Origin: Melitaea cinxia
Taxonomy: Eukaryota; Arthropoda; Insecta; Lepidoptera; Nymphalidae
Direction: 5' to 3'
Length of the DNA: 64,000 bases
Assembly: GCF_905220565.1 (NCBI RefSeq)
Contig: NC_059406.1
Span: 15,076,001-15,140,000 of the forward strand
A program made the translations under genes and the position numbers. Below are positions 23,901-33,842 of this stretch, one piece after another (within the stretch, counting starts at the first letter, position 1; the number at the start of each line of letters is the position of its first letter). The notes below the pieces were generated by a model. That model made no database searches and was not told the DNA's origin. It was given only the letters and a program-made list of their open reading frames with translations.

Positions 23901-26900
23901 ATTATTATATTTAATGAAGGTAAATCAGTTCCGCATTAAATGTTAACTAGCAACAAGTCTTTCCTTTGGTTCCTATATTTTAATTTTATTAAATACTTAA
24001 ATATGTATGTATCAATCGCTATCAGGTGTACATGATAACAACCGGGACCGACAGCTTAACGTGCTCTCCGAGGCACGGTGGGGAGACCCACAAGGACTGT
24101 ACAAACACCCAGACCACGGCAAACATCTGTATGGCCAATACAAAAATGTTTGTCATGTGCGGGGATCGAACTACTACTATTATGGAGATATCGTTTGAAA
24201 AAAAAGAATTCAACAGTCACAATCAGTTCATACCGATACATAAAAAAAATAGGTAAAAAAACTTTTTAAGTTAAACGGTTTTATATTAAACATACATTGC
24301 AATGTTTAAGATAAATGTACTAAAAACCAAAAAATAATAAAATAGATACAGTCGTGGGAATTATAAACATATGCATAGACTAGACTAAAATAAAACCGTG
24401 GGGCACGTCAATTGTCTACAATCGTTGATTAAAATGTTTGTTTTGTAATGTTACACCATAATTAGGCAGTTGTTCAACCGACAAAGATGGACGTGTGATA
24501 AGTAGGGCTAGAATGTGGAAACAAGCTAGCAGGCTCGATTATAAGCGAGTTTTAGGGTTTCATAGTGGTGAGCGAGTAGTACTTTTATCATATGTTTTGT
24601 CGATTAAAGACAAACTACGAGCAGTGAAACGATTCCTCGCCAGCCAGCAGTGTGAATGTCCAACGATAAACTAGTTGAAACATCTCTTTTATTTACATGG
24701 AGTGTATAACTATTGGAATTTGCATGAGCAAGAAAATAGTAAGTAATTTCCTCACCGTCTGCGGGCCAACTGCCTATTTTAACGACGAATTAAACGATTC
24801 TTCTATCGCACATTAAGTAGATAATTTGTAGACAGTTGACGTGCCCCACGGTTTTATTTTAGTCTAGTCTATGCATATGTTTATAATTCCCACGACTGTA
24901 TCTATTTTATTATTTTTTGGTTTTTAGTACATTTATCTTAAACATTGCAATGTATGTTTAATATAAAACCGTTTAACTTAAAAAGTTTTTTTACCTATTT
25001 TTATTTTCTAGTTTTTAGTTTTTATTTCGCATTCTGTTTAATTCATTTAGTGCTTCATTATTGCAAGGCCCATCTTAAATATTGAGGTTGTATAGTGCAC
25101 TGTATTCTTCTTGTCAAGCCCTTTTATTTGATACCCATATTGGTGGGATTGATAAAAAATTGTTATCAGACATTTGGTAGCGGCGGCCAGCTTAGATTTC
25201 AATTTTGCATAGTAAATTGTATTCTACTTGTTGAGACCTTTCATTTGATACCCATGTTGATGGCATTGATAAAACCTAAGTTATCCGCCATTTTGTAGAG
25301 GCCGCCATCTTGGATTTTAATTTTATATAGTACATTGATTATACTGGTTGAGCACTTTCATTTGATACCCATATTGATGGGATCGATAAAACCTACGTTA
25401 TCCGCCATTTTGTAGCGGCCGCCATCTTGTATTTCAATTTTTTATAGTATATTGTATTCTGCTTGTTGAGCCCTTTCATTTGATACCCATAGTGATGGGA
25501 TTGATAAAACCTACGTTATCCGCCATTTTGTAGCGGCCGCCATCTTGGATTTCAATTTTTTATAGTATATTGTATTCTGCTTGTTGAGCCCTTTCATTTG
25601 ATACCCATATTGATGGGATTAATAAAACATAAATTATCCGCCATTTTGTAGCGGCGGCCATCTTGAATTTATAATGATAATGAATAAACATAATTGTATT
25701 GTCACCAAAATCCAAAGTGTATACAAAATTTCAGATTAATCGGTTGACAGGAAGAGGGTGAAATTTGAATTACTAAATTTGACCCAAGAATAAATAATAA
25801 ATAAAAAATAAAACAAACGGGGTGAGCTAAATAAAACCGTTTAAAAACGCTTATCATAGAATGTTAACTAACACATTACACGTACATAAATATATAAGTT
25901 ATTATTGAATTGTAAATGTGGCTAATGGGATCACTTTCAAACCAAAAAGACACTTAAAGACTAATTAGTAAATTATTTATTTTTACTTAAACATTTTGAA
26001 TTTATTTTTTGACTAAACGTAATTATTATAAAATTTATATAAATATACAAAAGTTATATCGAATAACTAGACATGTTACTTCTTAAAGCGATTTTCACGG
26101 AACCATAAAATATGACACGATTCAATCTAAACAAATAAAATAATATTCCAAATTTAAAGTAATTCAAATTTAATACATTTAAAACCAAACAGATCAGAGT
26201 TGACATTAAAAGAGTATGTATAATCTGCGATTACCAATCAACAGTTATAACGTACACATACGGTCATCTGTTCCTTCGGTATGCAACTTAATACTTGTAG
26301 CGCCTTCTTTTGTATTTCTTTTGTTTTATATTTGTAATATATAATTTTTTTATGAATATACATAGAAATATATAAATACAAATATTCACTCAGACTCAGG
26401 AGGGGAATCGAACCCGCAACCCGCGTAACAGAAAGCAGGGTCACTACAAAGTGCGCCAACACGGCGCCAACGCGCTAGTCGAACAAACTGACGTGCACGT
26501 TTTAAGTAAAATAGCGATTGTAAAATAAAAGTAAACGTAATAATGAAAATTTATTGTGACTAACAGAAGATTTTTTTTTTTATAATTAATACGTATTAAT
26601 TTAAAAAAGAAACTCAACCATTTATTGAAGGTTATTAAAAGTTGTTTTACAAGACGACGTAAAAGTAACAACACAATATTTTCATATTAATTAATAACGT
26701 TTTAGTGAAAATAATGAACAACGATTTTTAACGTATCACGTTTTTAACGTCAAATTAAATATTATTTTCATGAACATGAGTCTGTGAGAAATATTATTAT
26801 AAATTAGCTATAGTCCCGCGACTTTGTCTGTACTGCCTTATTATTTGTGTACATAACTATAGAACGGCTTATAGATTAATAACTTTACTTCTATGCGGTG

Positions 26901-29900
26901 TATCGAGATGAAATCTGCTATACATTTTAAGTTAGACCTCTATGACCGCGTCAATACCTAAACCGCATCTCAGAGATCTGTATATTTATTTTTATGTAGG
27001 GAACACTGAATGTATTCACCGTTTCTGTTCAATAAAGTTTTTTTTAAAGTAATTTGGTGTAGTAGATTTTTCGTCTTATCGAAAAAATATATCCAGAAAG
27101 ATATTCTAAAACTATTTGTTTTAGCTTCTATAGCTCTCACAAAGATTCCATTGATTTTTGCCTTACACGAGAGGGATATTTCCCTCGTGTACAAACATCG
27201 GCCGTTATCATTTTTTTTAACCGACTTTCAAAAAAAGGAGGAGGTTCTCAATTCGACTGTATTTTTTTTTATGTATGTTACCTCAGAACTTTTGACCGGG
27301 TGGACCGATTTCGACAATTTTTTTTTTAATCGAAAGGTGGTGTGTGTCAATTGGTCCCGTTTAAATTTATTTGAGATCTAACAACTACTTTTCGAGTTAT
27401 ATAATACGTTTTTACTAATAATGCGTTTTTACTTGACGCTTTTTTCGTCGACCTACGTTGTATTATACCGCATAACTTTCTACTGGATGTACCGATTTTG
27501 ACAATTCTTTTTTTGTTAGAAAGGGAATATCCTTAGTTTGGTAACCAGGATCTGATGATGGGATCTCAGAGAAATCGAGGGAAACTCTCGAAAATCCGCA
27601 ACAACTTTTTACTGGGTGTACCGATTTTGACTATTTTTTCGTGGATCTACATTGTTATGTATATAAATAGTGAAGATAAATAAAACGCCTCTTTAATTCT
27701 TTTTACGTTTAGTATCATATGTCCGTTTTCTCGTTCGAAAATATTAAAAGAATATTAAGTTGTAGACATAGGCATCCGCATTTTCGCGCCAAAAATGGCG
27801 TGAACTCATGTGTGTTGCCCATAGTCACCACACTGGGTAGTTGGGTTGGTGACCGCAGGGCTGGCTTTGTCGCACCTAAGACGATGCTGCCCGTCTTCGA
27901 TCTGTGTATTTCAAAGCAAGCAGTTGGATGGTTATCCCGCTATCTGTCAGCTTTATAAGTTCCAAGGTGGTAGTGGAACTTTGTTATCCCTTAGTTGCCT
28001 CTTACGACACCCACGGGAAGAGACGGGGTGGCTATATTCGTTATTGCCGTAGCCACATACAAAATATCAAATCAATAATAAATAATTGTTAAATTCAGGA
28101 GCGTATTTTAGAAGAGGTGACAAGCATATTAGGCGATTCAGACCGGCCTCCAAACACATCTGAACTCGGCGAGATGAAGTACCTCGAGGCTGTGATCAAG
28201 GAAATACTGCGCATCTACCCGAGCGTGCCGTTCATTGGTAGAGAGATCACCGAAGACTTTATGTTGGGTAAGGCCCATTTGAATATTGCAGTAATTAGAA
28301 TTTAAATATTCTTTAGTATATTTTTATCCAAGTGAAATACAGATTTGAGCTAAAATTGTACAACATTTTTTATGTAAAGGGGGTAGCAAAGTGTAAGTAA
28401 CCTAGATAAGCGTTTTGATCTTCTGGAATGTTGAGGAACTTTCCGAGATTGGCTGCTTAAGATTTCGAGCAGGATATACCTCAGAAAAGTCTACTATTGA
28501 TGCGGCAAGACATATTACGCTTCTTAAAACTTTCTAACTTAAGTTATTTTATTCACTAATGTCAGGTTTATCTAAAATTACGAATCGTTATTAGTGCACA
28601 ATATGATTCGATGAATACCTAATATTTTTTTATTCGACGTTGCTTGTTTCGGTTTACCGTCGGTCATCAATCAAATTTATCGGCACCGACACATATTGAT
28701 CGCCCCTGACTTATCAGCTTAATATCGTCCAACATGTAATAATTTATAGGTATGCTATTATACACATTGATAATAAGGGCCTGTTTTACTGATTGTGGAA
28801 AACGCTATTTGATGAATAACGGTATTCGACAGATAAAAGTTTTTGATATATTTTATTATTTTTTATAATCGAATTTCTTTATATTTACGATAGATTGCTA
28901 TTCGCAAATATTATGATTGTGAAAGTTGTATTAAATTAAGGAGAAACGGGCCCTAATGGCGTATTCTACCTCCAGCGGTTAGTCTATTTGTAAATTATTT
29001 GTAGGAAAATTCTATATCAACAACCGGTCTTTAAGGCGAGTTTATTTTGAAATAGTCTGTAATAATTGTAGGTTGTAATCTTTTTCGAATTAAGATTTTA
29101 TTTATTTCGGTTGCATCAGACACAATCTTTTTGAAGTGAAACTTCTTGAATCTTTAGGCGCATGAGGGTAAAATTTTTACGGTTGAAACGTGCAACGTTT
29201 TGATGAAACGGCAACGTTTTTGCTAATGTTGTTTTTGATAAGTAGAGCCATCTAGTGTGTACTATAGAAACCACAAAGGTTGTTACATTAATATCGATAG
29301 TATTACATTACATACAAAGTAGATGGCACTCGCACAAAAATCTAAAGCTTTAAGATTTATATAAATATAAACGAGACTTAAAAATTAGTTTGCCAAAGAA
29401 GTTTCACTTCTGAAATGTTGACTTTGTACGCACGCACTTTTTTTTAATAATATGGGCAAACAATTAATATAGTATAATAGAATTAAAGTAAGGAAAGAAA
29501 TTCAAGTGGACTTAAGTAGGTAATTATAAAAGGTATTTTCACTATCATATTAATTATTGAAACTTGTTCCGGAATATTCTGAAAGCTTCTTCGTATAGTT
29601 TAATTAGTAAAAGAACCGTCGCGTTAATTTTAACGTACATTTTAAAAATCTACTCAATGTCTCAATTCTTAGGTACTTCTGTGTTAAATATTCTTTTAAC
29701 TAAAACGTAAATATGTAAATATGTACTTAGCGTAAACATTGATAGGTAATGTAAATAGGTTAATATAAAATGAAGAGATTTCATTAAATTCAGCTGCCTC
29801 AGCTTATTTAAATCCATAATAATATTAAAAAGCTATAAATTCTGTGAGTTTATTTGACAGTTATAGAGGTTGATTTTTTTTTTTATACTGAACCGCTCAG

Positions 29901-32686
29901 ATTAATAAACAAAAGGTTTGTTTTTGTTTATTAATCTGAGCTGAACCGCTATTTTGTCGTTAAAAGGTACATTGTTCGTAATTTTCATAGATTATATTTT
30001 ATTTTCGTAATTCCAAGAAACAACTACACTTGTTAAACTTTCTTTGACGTAATGGAAGATATTATGAAAATTAAAAAAAAAAGTTTGTGCCCCAGAGAAG
30101 CTGGCAGGTCAGTGGAGTATGTGACATTCATTACATACTAGATTTTTTTAGCTACTTAGCCTTTTCCATTAATATATAGCCTTTTTATACAACTAGGTCG
30201 GCAAACAAGCTTACAGCTAGTTGGATGTTAAACGATTACCGTAGGTTAGATGACTGCAACGCCAGAAGCATCGCAAGCGCGTTGTCGACCCTACCCCCAA
30301 TCGCCCCCAGGAGCTCCGGTCACTTTACTCACCGCAGGAACACAATACTGCTTGAATGGAGTCTTATTTAGCTGTGATCTTCTGCAAGGTCGATTTACCT
30401 ACCTAGCCTTTGTCGATCAATGTAAACGAATCATTCTCCTGGTGATTTTTTTACATAATTCCATATATAGCTTTTATACATAATAGCTTTTTTTTTTATT
30501 TGTCCATTACAGACAAAAAAAAAAAAACTAAAAAAAGTACTTACAGATATCTGTAAAATATGCAAGTTTAAAATGAACATAAAATACATTCGTCCGAGTA
30601 CGACGAACATTCAATTATAATGCCATTAATATTGTGATTCAGAGAGAAATTTAAATGTGATATTTACATATTGTATTTATGTGAATTGAAGTGAATTTAT
30701 TGTAAATTTTGTAACGTTTGTTGAAATAAACAGAATCCATTTATCTCTTTAAATAATGGTGCCTGTAATGGTGCGTGTTTTATATTATATATAACTTCTT
30801 CTAATACTCGTAACGTCTCATATTTATGCTATAAGTTGTAAAACGAATTTTATATTTACGTTAAATAAAAATGAATAGCTCGCTTCATCCTATCACAGTC
30901 GACTGCTGAAAAAGTTTGTGCCAAACATACCCGGTTCTTCGCAGTCCTCAACCGGTCGCCACCCGGCTACTTTCGTTTTCTCGCGGATAGTCTCATTTCT
31001 GATCATATCTTTAGAGATCTATTCTAGAGAGTCCCCAAGCATAGCCCGTTCCATTACACAATGAGAGACATTGAACTTGTGAACTAGTCGTATAGTAGTC
31101 GTACTCCCTTCGTCAGTGTCCAGATCTCGGCACCGTATGTCGAGAATAAAAATAAATATTATTACTGAACTATTCATAAACTGTACAGGAGAAAGCTTAG
31201 AACCTACGTCAACAGTATAAGTTTTCAGTTATTGCGGATAATTTTGATGTTGTATTATAGTAGGCACTAACCAACGACAATCCTGGCCGTCGGCACGATG
31301 CAAGAGCAACTGTGTATAGTAATTTTATTTTTATGCTACCCACACATGAGGCATGAGGAATACTAGCGACCCGCCCCGGCTTCGCACGGGTGCAATGCTT
31401 TTGCTAAATATACTACAGAATGTCTTTATTTATAGTGTGAAGCTAGCTTATAGCATGGTTATTAACATAATAACAACAACATTCAAATATGCGTATTTAG
31501 ATTACACGTTGTTACAGAGTGCATTGAAGAAATAAAGGTTCACTGCTCGTTCCCTGTAGGTGATAGCGTATATATATATATAGCTATATGAGATAGCTAT
31601 ATGTTGACGCGACTTCTTAATAATATTCGTGCCAAATACAGACAAACAGACAAAAATTCTAAAAACTATATCTTTGGCTTCGGTATCGATTGTAGATCAC
31701 ACCCCAAGTATTCTTTAAAAAAAATATTCAATGTACAGTTTTGACTTTCCTACCATTTTATTATAAGTATTTATATATTCCTGGTTCTGACAATGTTCCT
31801 TATTACGTAACTACTATTACGTAAAAAAAGAATTATCAAATTTAATGCAGTGGTTGGGAACTTATGCGCGTACATACATTTGAGCGTGTAAGCTTTATTT
31901 GTATAGATGTAATATGCTTAGTTAGCACTGGTGTAATAAGGTGTATAAAACAAGGAGGTAGCATTATTTTGAACTTGTTACCATAATCAGATCCTATTTT
32001 TTTTTGTTTTAATTCCAGATGACATCAAGGTAAAGAAAGGAGCCGAAGTTGTTGTCCACATTTATGATATGCAGAGGAACGAGGATTTGTATCCTGAACC
32101 GGAAGTGTTCCGTCCAGAAAGGTTTCTTGATGGAGAGTCGAGGCATCCCTACGCTTACGTGCCCTTCAGCGCTGGTCTTAGGAACTGTATAGGTGAGTGC
32201 TTCCTATAACACATTCTTTGTCTATTTTTTATTCAATTTGAATAATAATATAACTGTTGCGTAAAGCTTCTTTCTCTAAGAGTAACGATTGCTATTAGGT
32301 GCCCATTATAGGAACCTAGCGTGGTGGGGATACCTTAATGTGCAAAAACCTAGAGCAAGAATAAACGTTTGTACAGATACAAATATCTGCACAGAGCAGG
32401 AATCGATCTCGCGACTAGACGCTACACTACACCAAAGGAGTGGCTGGTATAAGTAATTTGAGAAACACCTGAACCTAAACCTAATGTTTCTTTTTAGAAG
32501 TGAGATTATGTGACTTCATTTGTTTCAGGTCAACGTTTCGCAAAATTGGAAATGAAGATTGCTCTCTGTGAAATTATCCGCCACTTCAGACTATTGCCGG
32601 TCATGAAGGACGCACGACCCACCCTCAAAGTGGACCTAATATTGAGGTCCAATGACTCAATATTTGTTAAATTTGTACAACGATAA
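17759..32686 (+). CDS. CYP4: Cytochrome P450, CYP4 family, complete nine-exon gene
   Basis: Predicted microsomal monooxygenase of P450 clan 4 (oxidation of fatty acids, hormones or xenobiotics using NADPH-P450 reductase). Exons: 17759-17906, 18213-18322, 19131-19221, 20484-20675, 21634-21998, 23460-23528, 28099-28267, 32019-32192, 32529-32686. All introns are GT-AG and all phases agree, giving 1,476 nt or 491 aa, the normal CYP4 length. Seen in order: N-terminal anchor (1-19), PGP hinge (30-32), helix C W120/R124, ETAMG (181-185), helix I EGHDTT (302-307), ExxR (E360, R363), PERF (414-417), heme loop FSAGLRNCIG with Cys438. E302 is the glutamate that in many CYP4 enzymes forms an ester bond to heme. 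Oddity: Leu435 replaces the usual Pro of GPRNC. The subfamily is not certain; the I-helix and C-terminus resemble lepidopteran CYP4M-type sequences as I recall them. Introns are full of transposons. Confidence 0.93.
18213..18322 (+). CDS. CYP4: CYP4 exon 2
   Basis: Acceptor ttttttcaag and donor gtaata. It encodes the KVFEELLKWPKKYGKRV region and completes the split codon from exon 1, ending in phase 0. Confidence 0.88.
18405..18668 (+). mobile_element. Dispersed retroposon (GGTCGGCAAACAAGC family), P450 intron 2
   Basis: Contains GTCGGCAAACAAATGTACAG, GACGCCTGCACCACCA, GCAAACGCGTTGCC and ATTATTTGGCTGTGATATTC. Other copies are at 30175, 41965, 47150 (-) and 59862. Confidence 0.65.
19131..19221 (+). 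CDS. CYP4: CYP4 exon 3 (PWLGTGLL region)
   Basis: Acceptor tttcttgcag and donor gtaatg, ending in phase 1. It encodes the EPWLGTGLLVSTG segment that precedes helix C in CYP4 enzymes. Confidence 0.88.
19441..19510 (+). mobile_element. Decayed tRNA-like SINE head, P450 intron 3
   Basis: A-box-like CTGGTGTAGTGG and B-box-like GGTTTCTATTCCCG at SINE spacing. Body not recognised. Confidence 0.4.
20007..20225 (+). mobile_element. tRNA-headed SINE (family A), P450 intron 3
   Basis: Head GCCGCGTTGGCGCAACATTC and GGTTCGATCCCC, body TTGGCCATACAGGTGTTTGC, CTTGTGGGTCACCCCACC and AGAGCACGTTAAGCC. Near full length. Confidence 0.75.
20250..20455 (-). mobile_element. tRNA-headed SINE (family D), P450 intron 3
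   Basis: Head at 20390-20455 (ATTGGCACAGAGTGCGG, GGGTTCGATTCCC) and the family tail with GTCGGCTGTTTCTTATAC. Ends just before exon 4. Confidence 0.7.
20484..20675 (+). CDS. CYP4: CYP4 exon 4 (helix C, WHRRR)
   Basis: Acceptor tacattttag and donor gtgagt, phase 1 to phase 1. It carries KWHRRRKILTPTFHF, the helix C motif whose Trp and Arg contact the heme propionates. Confidence 0.9.
21205..21300 (+). mobile_element. tRNA-like SINE head (possible tRNA pseudogene), P450 intron 4
   Basis: GTTCCA/TGGAAC acceptor, CTTA/TAAG D stem and GCGGG-TTCGATC-CCCGC T arm can be drawn, but the anticodon stem pairs at only about three positions. I therefore treat it as a SINE head, not a tRNA gene. Confidence 0.45.
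21634..21998 (+). CDS. CYP4: CYP4 exon 5 (ETAMG to start of helix I)
   Basis: Acceptor tttattttag and donor gtaagt. The split first codon makes the E of ETAMG, and the exon ends with FMFE, whose final Glu is residue 302. It is the largest exon (365 nt). Confidence 0.9.
22105..23381 (-). mobile_element. Helitron (CCCGGCTTCGCAC family), P450 intron 5
   Basis: On the - strand it starts TCCCTACTAATATTATAAAT and ends in CCGGGGCGGATCGCTAG, next to a T. These are the 5' TC and 3' CTAG ends of a Helitron. A retroelement coding remnant lies inside at about 22905-23165. Confidence 0.65.
22905..23165 (+). pseudogene. Retroelement C-terminal remnant (GDKRAGAF family), inside a Helitron
   Basis: The frame reads HQLTPQVKRAKRSF and IIATTGDKRAGAFVCPENG, followed by 3' UTR-like sequence ATTCTTGACACCATTCCACG. 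The same protein and 3' sequence occur on the - strand at 50455-50640, so it is a second copy of one retroelement. Confidence 0.6.
23460..23528 (+). CDS. CYP4: CYP4 exon 6 (helix I, GHDTT)
   Basis: Acceptor tattgacag and donor gtgaga, phase 0 on both sides, 23 codons. It encodes GHDTTATALTFGLMLLADH, the oxygen-activation helix. Confidence 0.92.
23640..24185 (-). mobile_element. Long tRNA-headed SINE, P450 intron 6, interrupted
   Basis: The tail end at 23640-23765 (CAGTCTGTAATATTCCACTG, GCTCCAATGCAGGTTGGCGG) and the body and head at 24008-24175 (ACAACCGGGACCGACAGC, GTCATGTGCGGGGATCGAAC) are on the - strand, with about 240 bp of unassigned sequence between. The head is cut after the B box. Confidence 0.6.
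24246..25857 (+). mobile_element. 1.6-kb palindromic element with internal tandem array (copy 2), P450 intron 6
   Basis: Collinear with 15139-16748 from the TAAAAAAACTTTTTAAG start to the CCGTTTAAAAA end, with few substitutions. It lacks the GGTTCCGTAC flanks of copy 1, which fixes the boundaries of the smaller element. Confidence 0.85.
25860..27220. other. P450 intron 6 sequence around a SINE
   Basis: Apart from the family D SINE at 26235-26475 this is AT-rich DNA with no coding or repeat signal I recognise. The 74- and 123-codon frames near 27000-27380 are incidental. Confidence 0.4.
26235..26475 (-). mobile_element. tRNA-headed SINE (family D), P450 intron 6
   Basis: Head GTTGGCGCACTTTGTAGTG and GGGTTCGATTCCCC on the - strand, with a short duplication of GGCGCC at its 5' end. 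Confidence 0.7.
27222..27650 (+). mobile_element. ACCGACTTC element (family F), P450 intron 6
   Basis: Begins AACCGACTTTCAAAAAAAGG and contains GGAGGAGGTTCTCAATTCG, CGAAAGGTGGTGTGTGTC and GGGAAACTCTCGAAAATCC. The far end is lost. Confidence 0.7.
27757..28062 (-). mobile_element. LINE-type retroposon tail (family B), P450 intron 6
   Basis: GACATAGGCATCCGCATTTT, TGCCCATAGTCACCACACTG, AAGACGATGCTGCCCGTC and ACGACACCCACGGGAAGAG. Ends about 35 bp before exon 7. Confidence 0.7.
28099..28267 (+). CDS. CYP4: CYP4 exon 7 (helix K, ExxR)
   Basis: Acceptor aaattcag and donor gtaagg. It carries GDSDRPP, MKYLEAVIKEILR (ExxR) and YPSVPFIGREITED. It is separated from exon 6 by 4.57 kb of mostly repetitive intron. 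Confidence 0.92.
28310..30175. other. P450 intron 7, 5' part, mostly unassigned AT-rich sequence
   Basis: No coding signal. A short perfect hairpin lies at 29896-29940. Poly-T and A-rich runs are frequent. Confidence 0.5.
29896..29940. repeat. Perfect 19-bp stem hairpin flanked by a direct repeat
   Basis: Arms 29896-29914 and 29922-29940 (CTCAGATTAATAAACAAAA and its inverse), loop GGTTTGT. CTGAACCGCT occurs on both sides. Confidence 0.85.
30175..30420 (+). mobile_element. Dispersed retroposon (GGTCGGCAAACAAGC family), P450 intron 7
   Basis: AGGTCGGCAAACAAGCTTAC, GCATCGCAAGCGCGTTG, CCCCAGGAGCTCCGGTC and TATTTAGCTGTGATCTTCTG. The 77-codon frame across it is incidental. Confidence 0.7.
30890..31150 (-). 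pseudogene. RTE-type LINE reverse transcriptase C-terminal remnant
   Basis: On the - strand it reads TYGAEIWTLTKG, then ERAMLG-like and RMRLSARE-like pieces (NGLCLGTL, SEMRLSAREN) with several stops. This is the conserved YGAETW...MERAMLG region of insect endonuclease-reverse transcriptases. Confidence 0.6.
31363..31770 (-). mobile_element. Helitron-like repeat (CCCGGCTTCGCAC family), P450 intron 7
   Basis: Left end ACTAGCGACCCGCCCCGGC is the CTAG 3' end on the - strand. Then come TATAGTGTGAAGCTAGC, TCACTGCTCGTTCCCTG and a right part with GATCACACCCCAAGTATTC. Right boundary approximate. Confidence 0.55.
32019..32192 (+). CDS. CYP4: CYP4 exon 8 (PERF and heme loop)
   Basis: Acceptor taattccag and donor gtgagt. 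It carries NEDLYPEPEVFRPERF and PFSAGLRNCI with the heme-ligand cysteine. The intron interrupts the Gly codon after Cys-Ile. Confidence 0.92.
32275..32445 (-). mobile_element. tRNA-headed SINE fragment, P450 intron 8
   Basis: AGTAACGATTGCTATTAGG body and a decayed head (GCGAGATCGATTCCTGC on the - strand). Confidence 0.5.
32529..32686 (+). CDS. CYP4: CYP4 exon 9 (C-terminus)
   Basis: Acceptor tgtttcag. It encodes GQRFAKLEMKIALCEIIRHF through FVKFVQR and a TAA stop at 32684-32686. Confidence 0.9.
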
Positions 32687-32794
32687 TGAAGATGGTACAT
32701 GCAACATTTGGCATGTGATGTCGTTAGTCTTATTCAGAACTCATTAGAGTTCATCACTATAAAAAGTTTAATAATTTTTTAGTTAAAAATATAT

Positions 32795-32800
32795 AATAAA
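32795..32800 (+). promoter_or_regulatory. Probable CYP4 polyadenylation signal
   Basis: Canonical AATAAA about 110 nt after the P450 stop codon, followed by a TG/T-rich stretch. This is a normal distance for an insect 3' UTR. Confidence 0.6.
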
Positions 32801-33378
32801 TGTTGATATGTTGTGGTTTTTACTATCATTTTTTATTTTAATAAGATATTTAACTGACCTGAAACATAAGGGATAAGTGTCAAAGCGAAGCAATCGACAA
32901 CTCGATTGTAAAAGTCATGTATTTTTGGTACTCTTGATGAATAGTATCCGATTTATGCTTATTTTTCATCAGTAAATGAGATGGATATTGATAGCACTGA
33001 TTTTTATTAAAGTAGGTCACAGCACGAAATATCTTCCTTAAAATCTATAATCTAAATCAGCTCAACTACAAAAACATTTAATACCATGCATTCTACAGTA
33101 ATTAAGCAACTTGTTTCTAAAAACAAAGAGACAGAGTCCTTAAAGGTGTCAGTGAAAGGAAGCGATTTATTAATTTTATAATATTTATTACTCAACCTTT
33201 AGGGAGCTTGTTTGCCAATACTGCTACTTAAATCTTTGTGCTAGAGGCAACCGATACGAGTATTGGCTATTATGAACAATACAGGTAGATTTTTTTTATC
33301 GGAGGTTAAATTTTTGTTATTTCTGACTCTACCTTAATTCCAGTGCTGTGGTAAGTGTACTCATGCTCCGTACTGCGA
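32801..33378. other. Downstream of the P450 gene, nothing recognised
   Basis: Unique AT-rich sequence with no open frame of interest. Confidence 0.45.
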
Positions 33379-33542
33379 CTAGCACGCGTTATTTTCGAAC
33401 TAATTTACGTGAAAACGATCTTTACTGCAAGATCAAAATACGATACGAACTGACGTTTAACGACTGACAAATAGACACTTTAAAACAAAATAACGCGTTA
33501 GACATAATATTCTAATAAAATTAGTAATATTGCGTGCTAGAA
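33379..33542. repeat. Small inverted-repeat element (CTAGCACGC ends)
   Basis: CTAGCACGCGTTATT at the left and AATATTGCGTGCTAG at the right enclose 130 bp of AT-rich DNA. A TIR-like MITE is possible. Confidence 0.35.
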
Positions 33543-33614
33543 TATAGGTATAGAAATTCGAAAAATACCCAAAACCGAATTGGAGCACCCCACTGTCTAC
33601 GTGGTCTTGGTCTG

Positions 33615-33842
33615 CCCTACCCCTAGAGTGTTTTTTTTAAGCCGGAGGCGCGGAGGGAGGACAGCCTTCGCCCGCCGTGCGAAAGCGCGCGAACGATTGC
33701 GTAGAGGAGCGGCTGGTCGTCAAAGGCGACCAGCCTCCGCTGCGGAACGGATCATGAGTGAGCGTGCTTTCGCACGCAAGGACGGAAGGGCTGCACTTCC
33801 CGCAGCGACGGAGCCAAGCGTTACTCTAACCTTAAAGGTGGT
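33615..33842. repeat. GC-rich, CpG-dense island with hairpins
   Basis: Sharp composition shift in otherwise AT-rich DNA. Holds a perfect 9-bp stem hairpin GGCTGGTCG...CGACCAGCC (33708-33732) and an inverted pair GTGCGAAAGC...GCTTTCGCAC (about 33677 and 33763). The 89-codon frame across it lacks a recognisable protein and probably reflects GC richness. Likely part of a repeat, not a CpG promoter. Confidence 0.6.
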
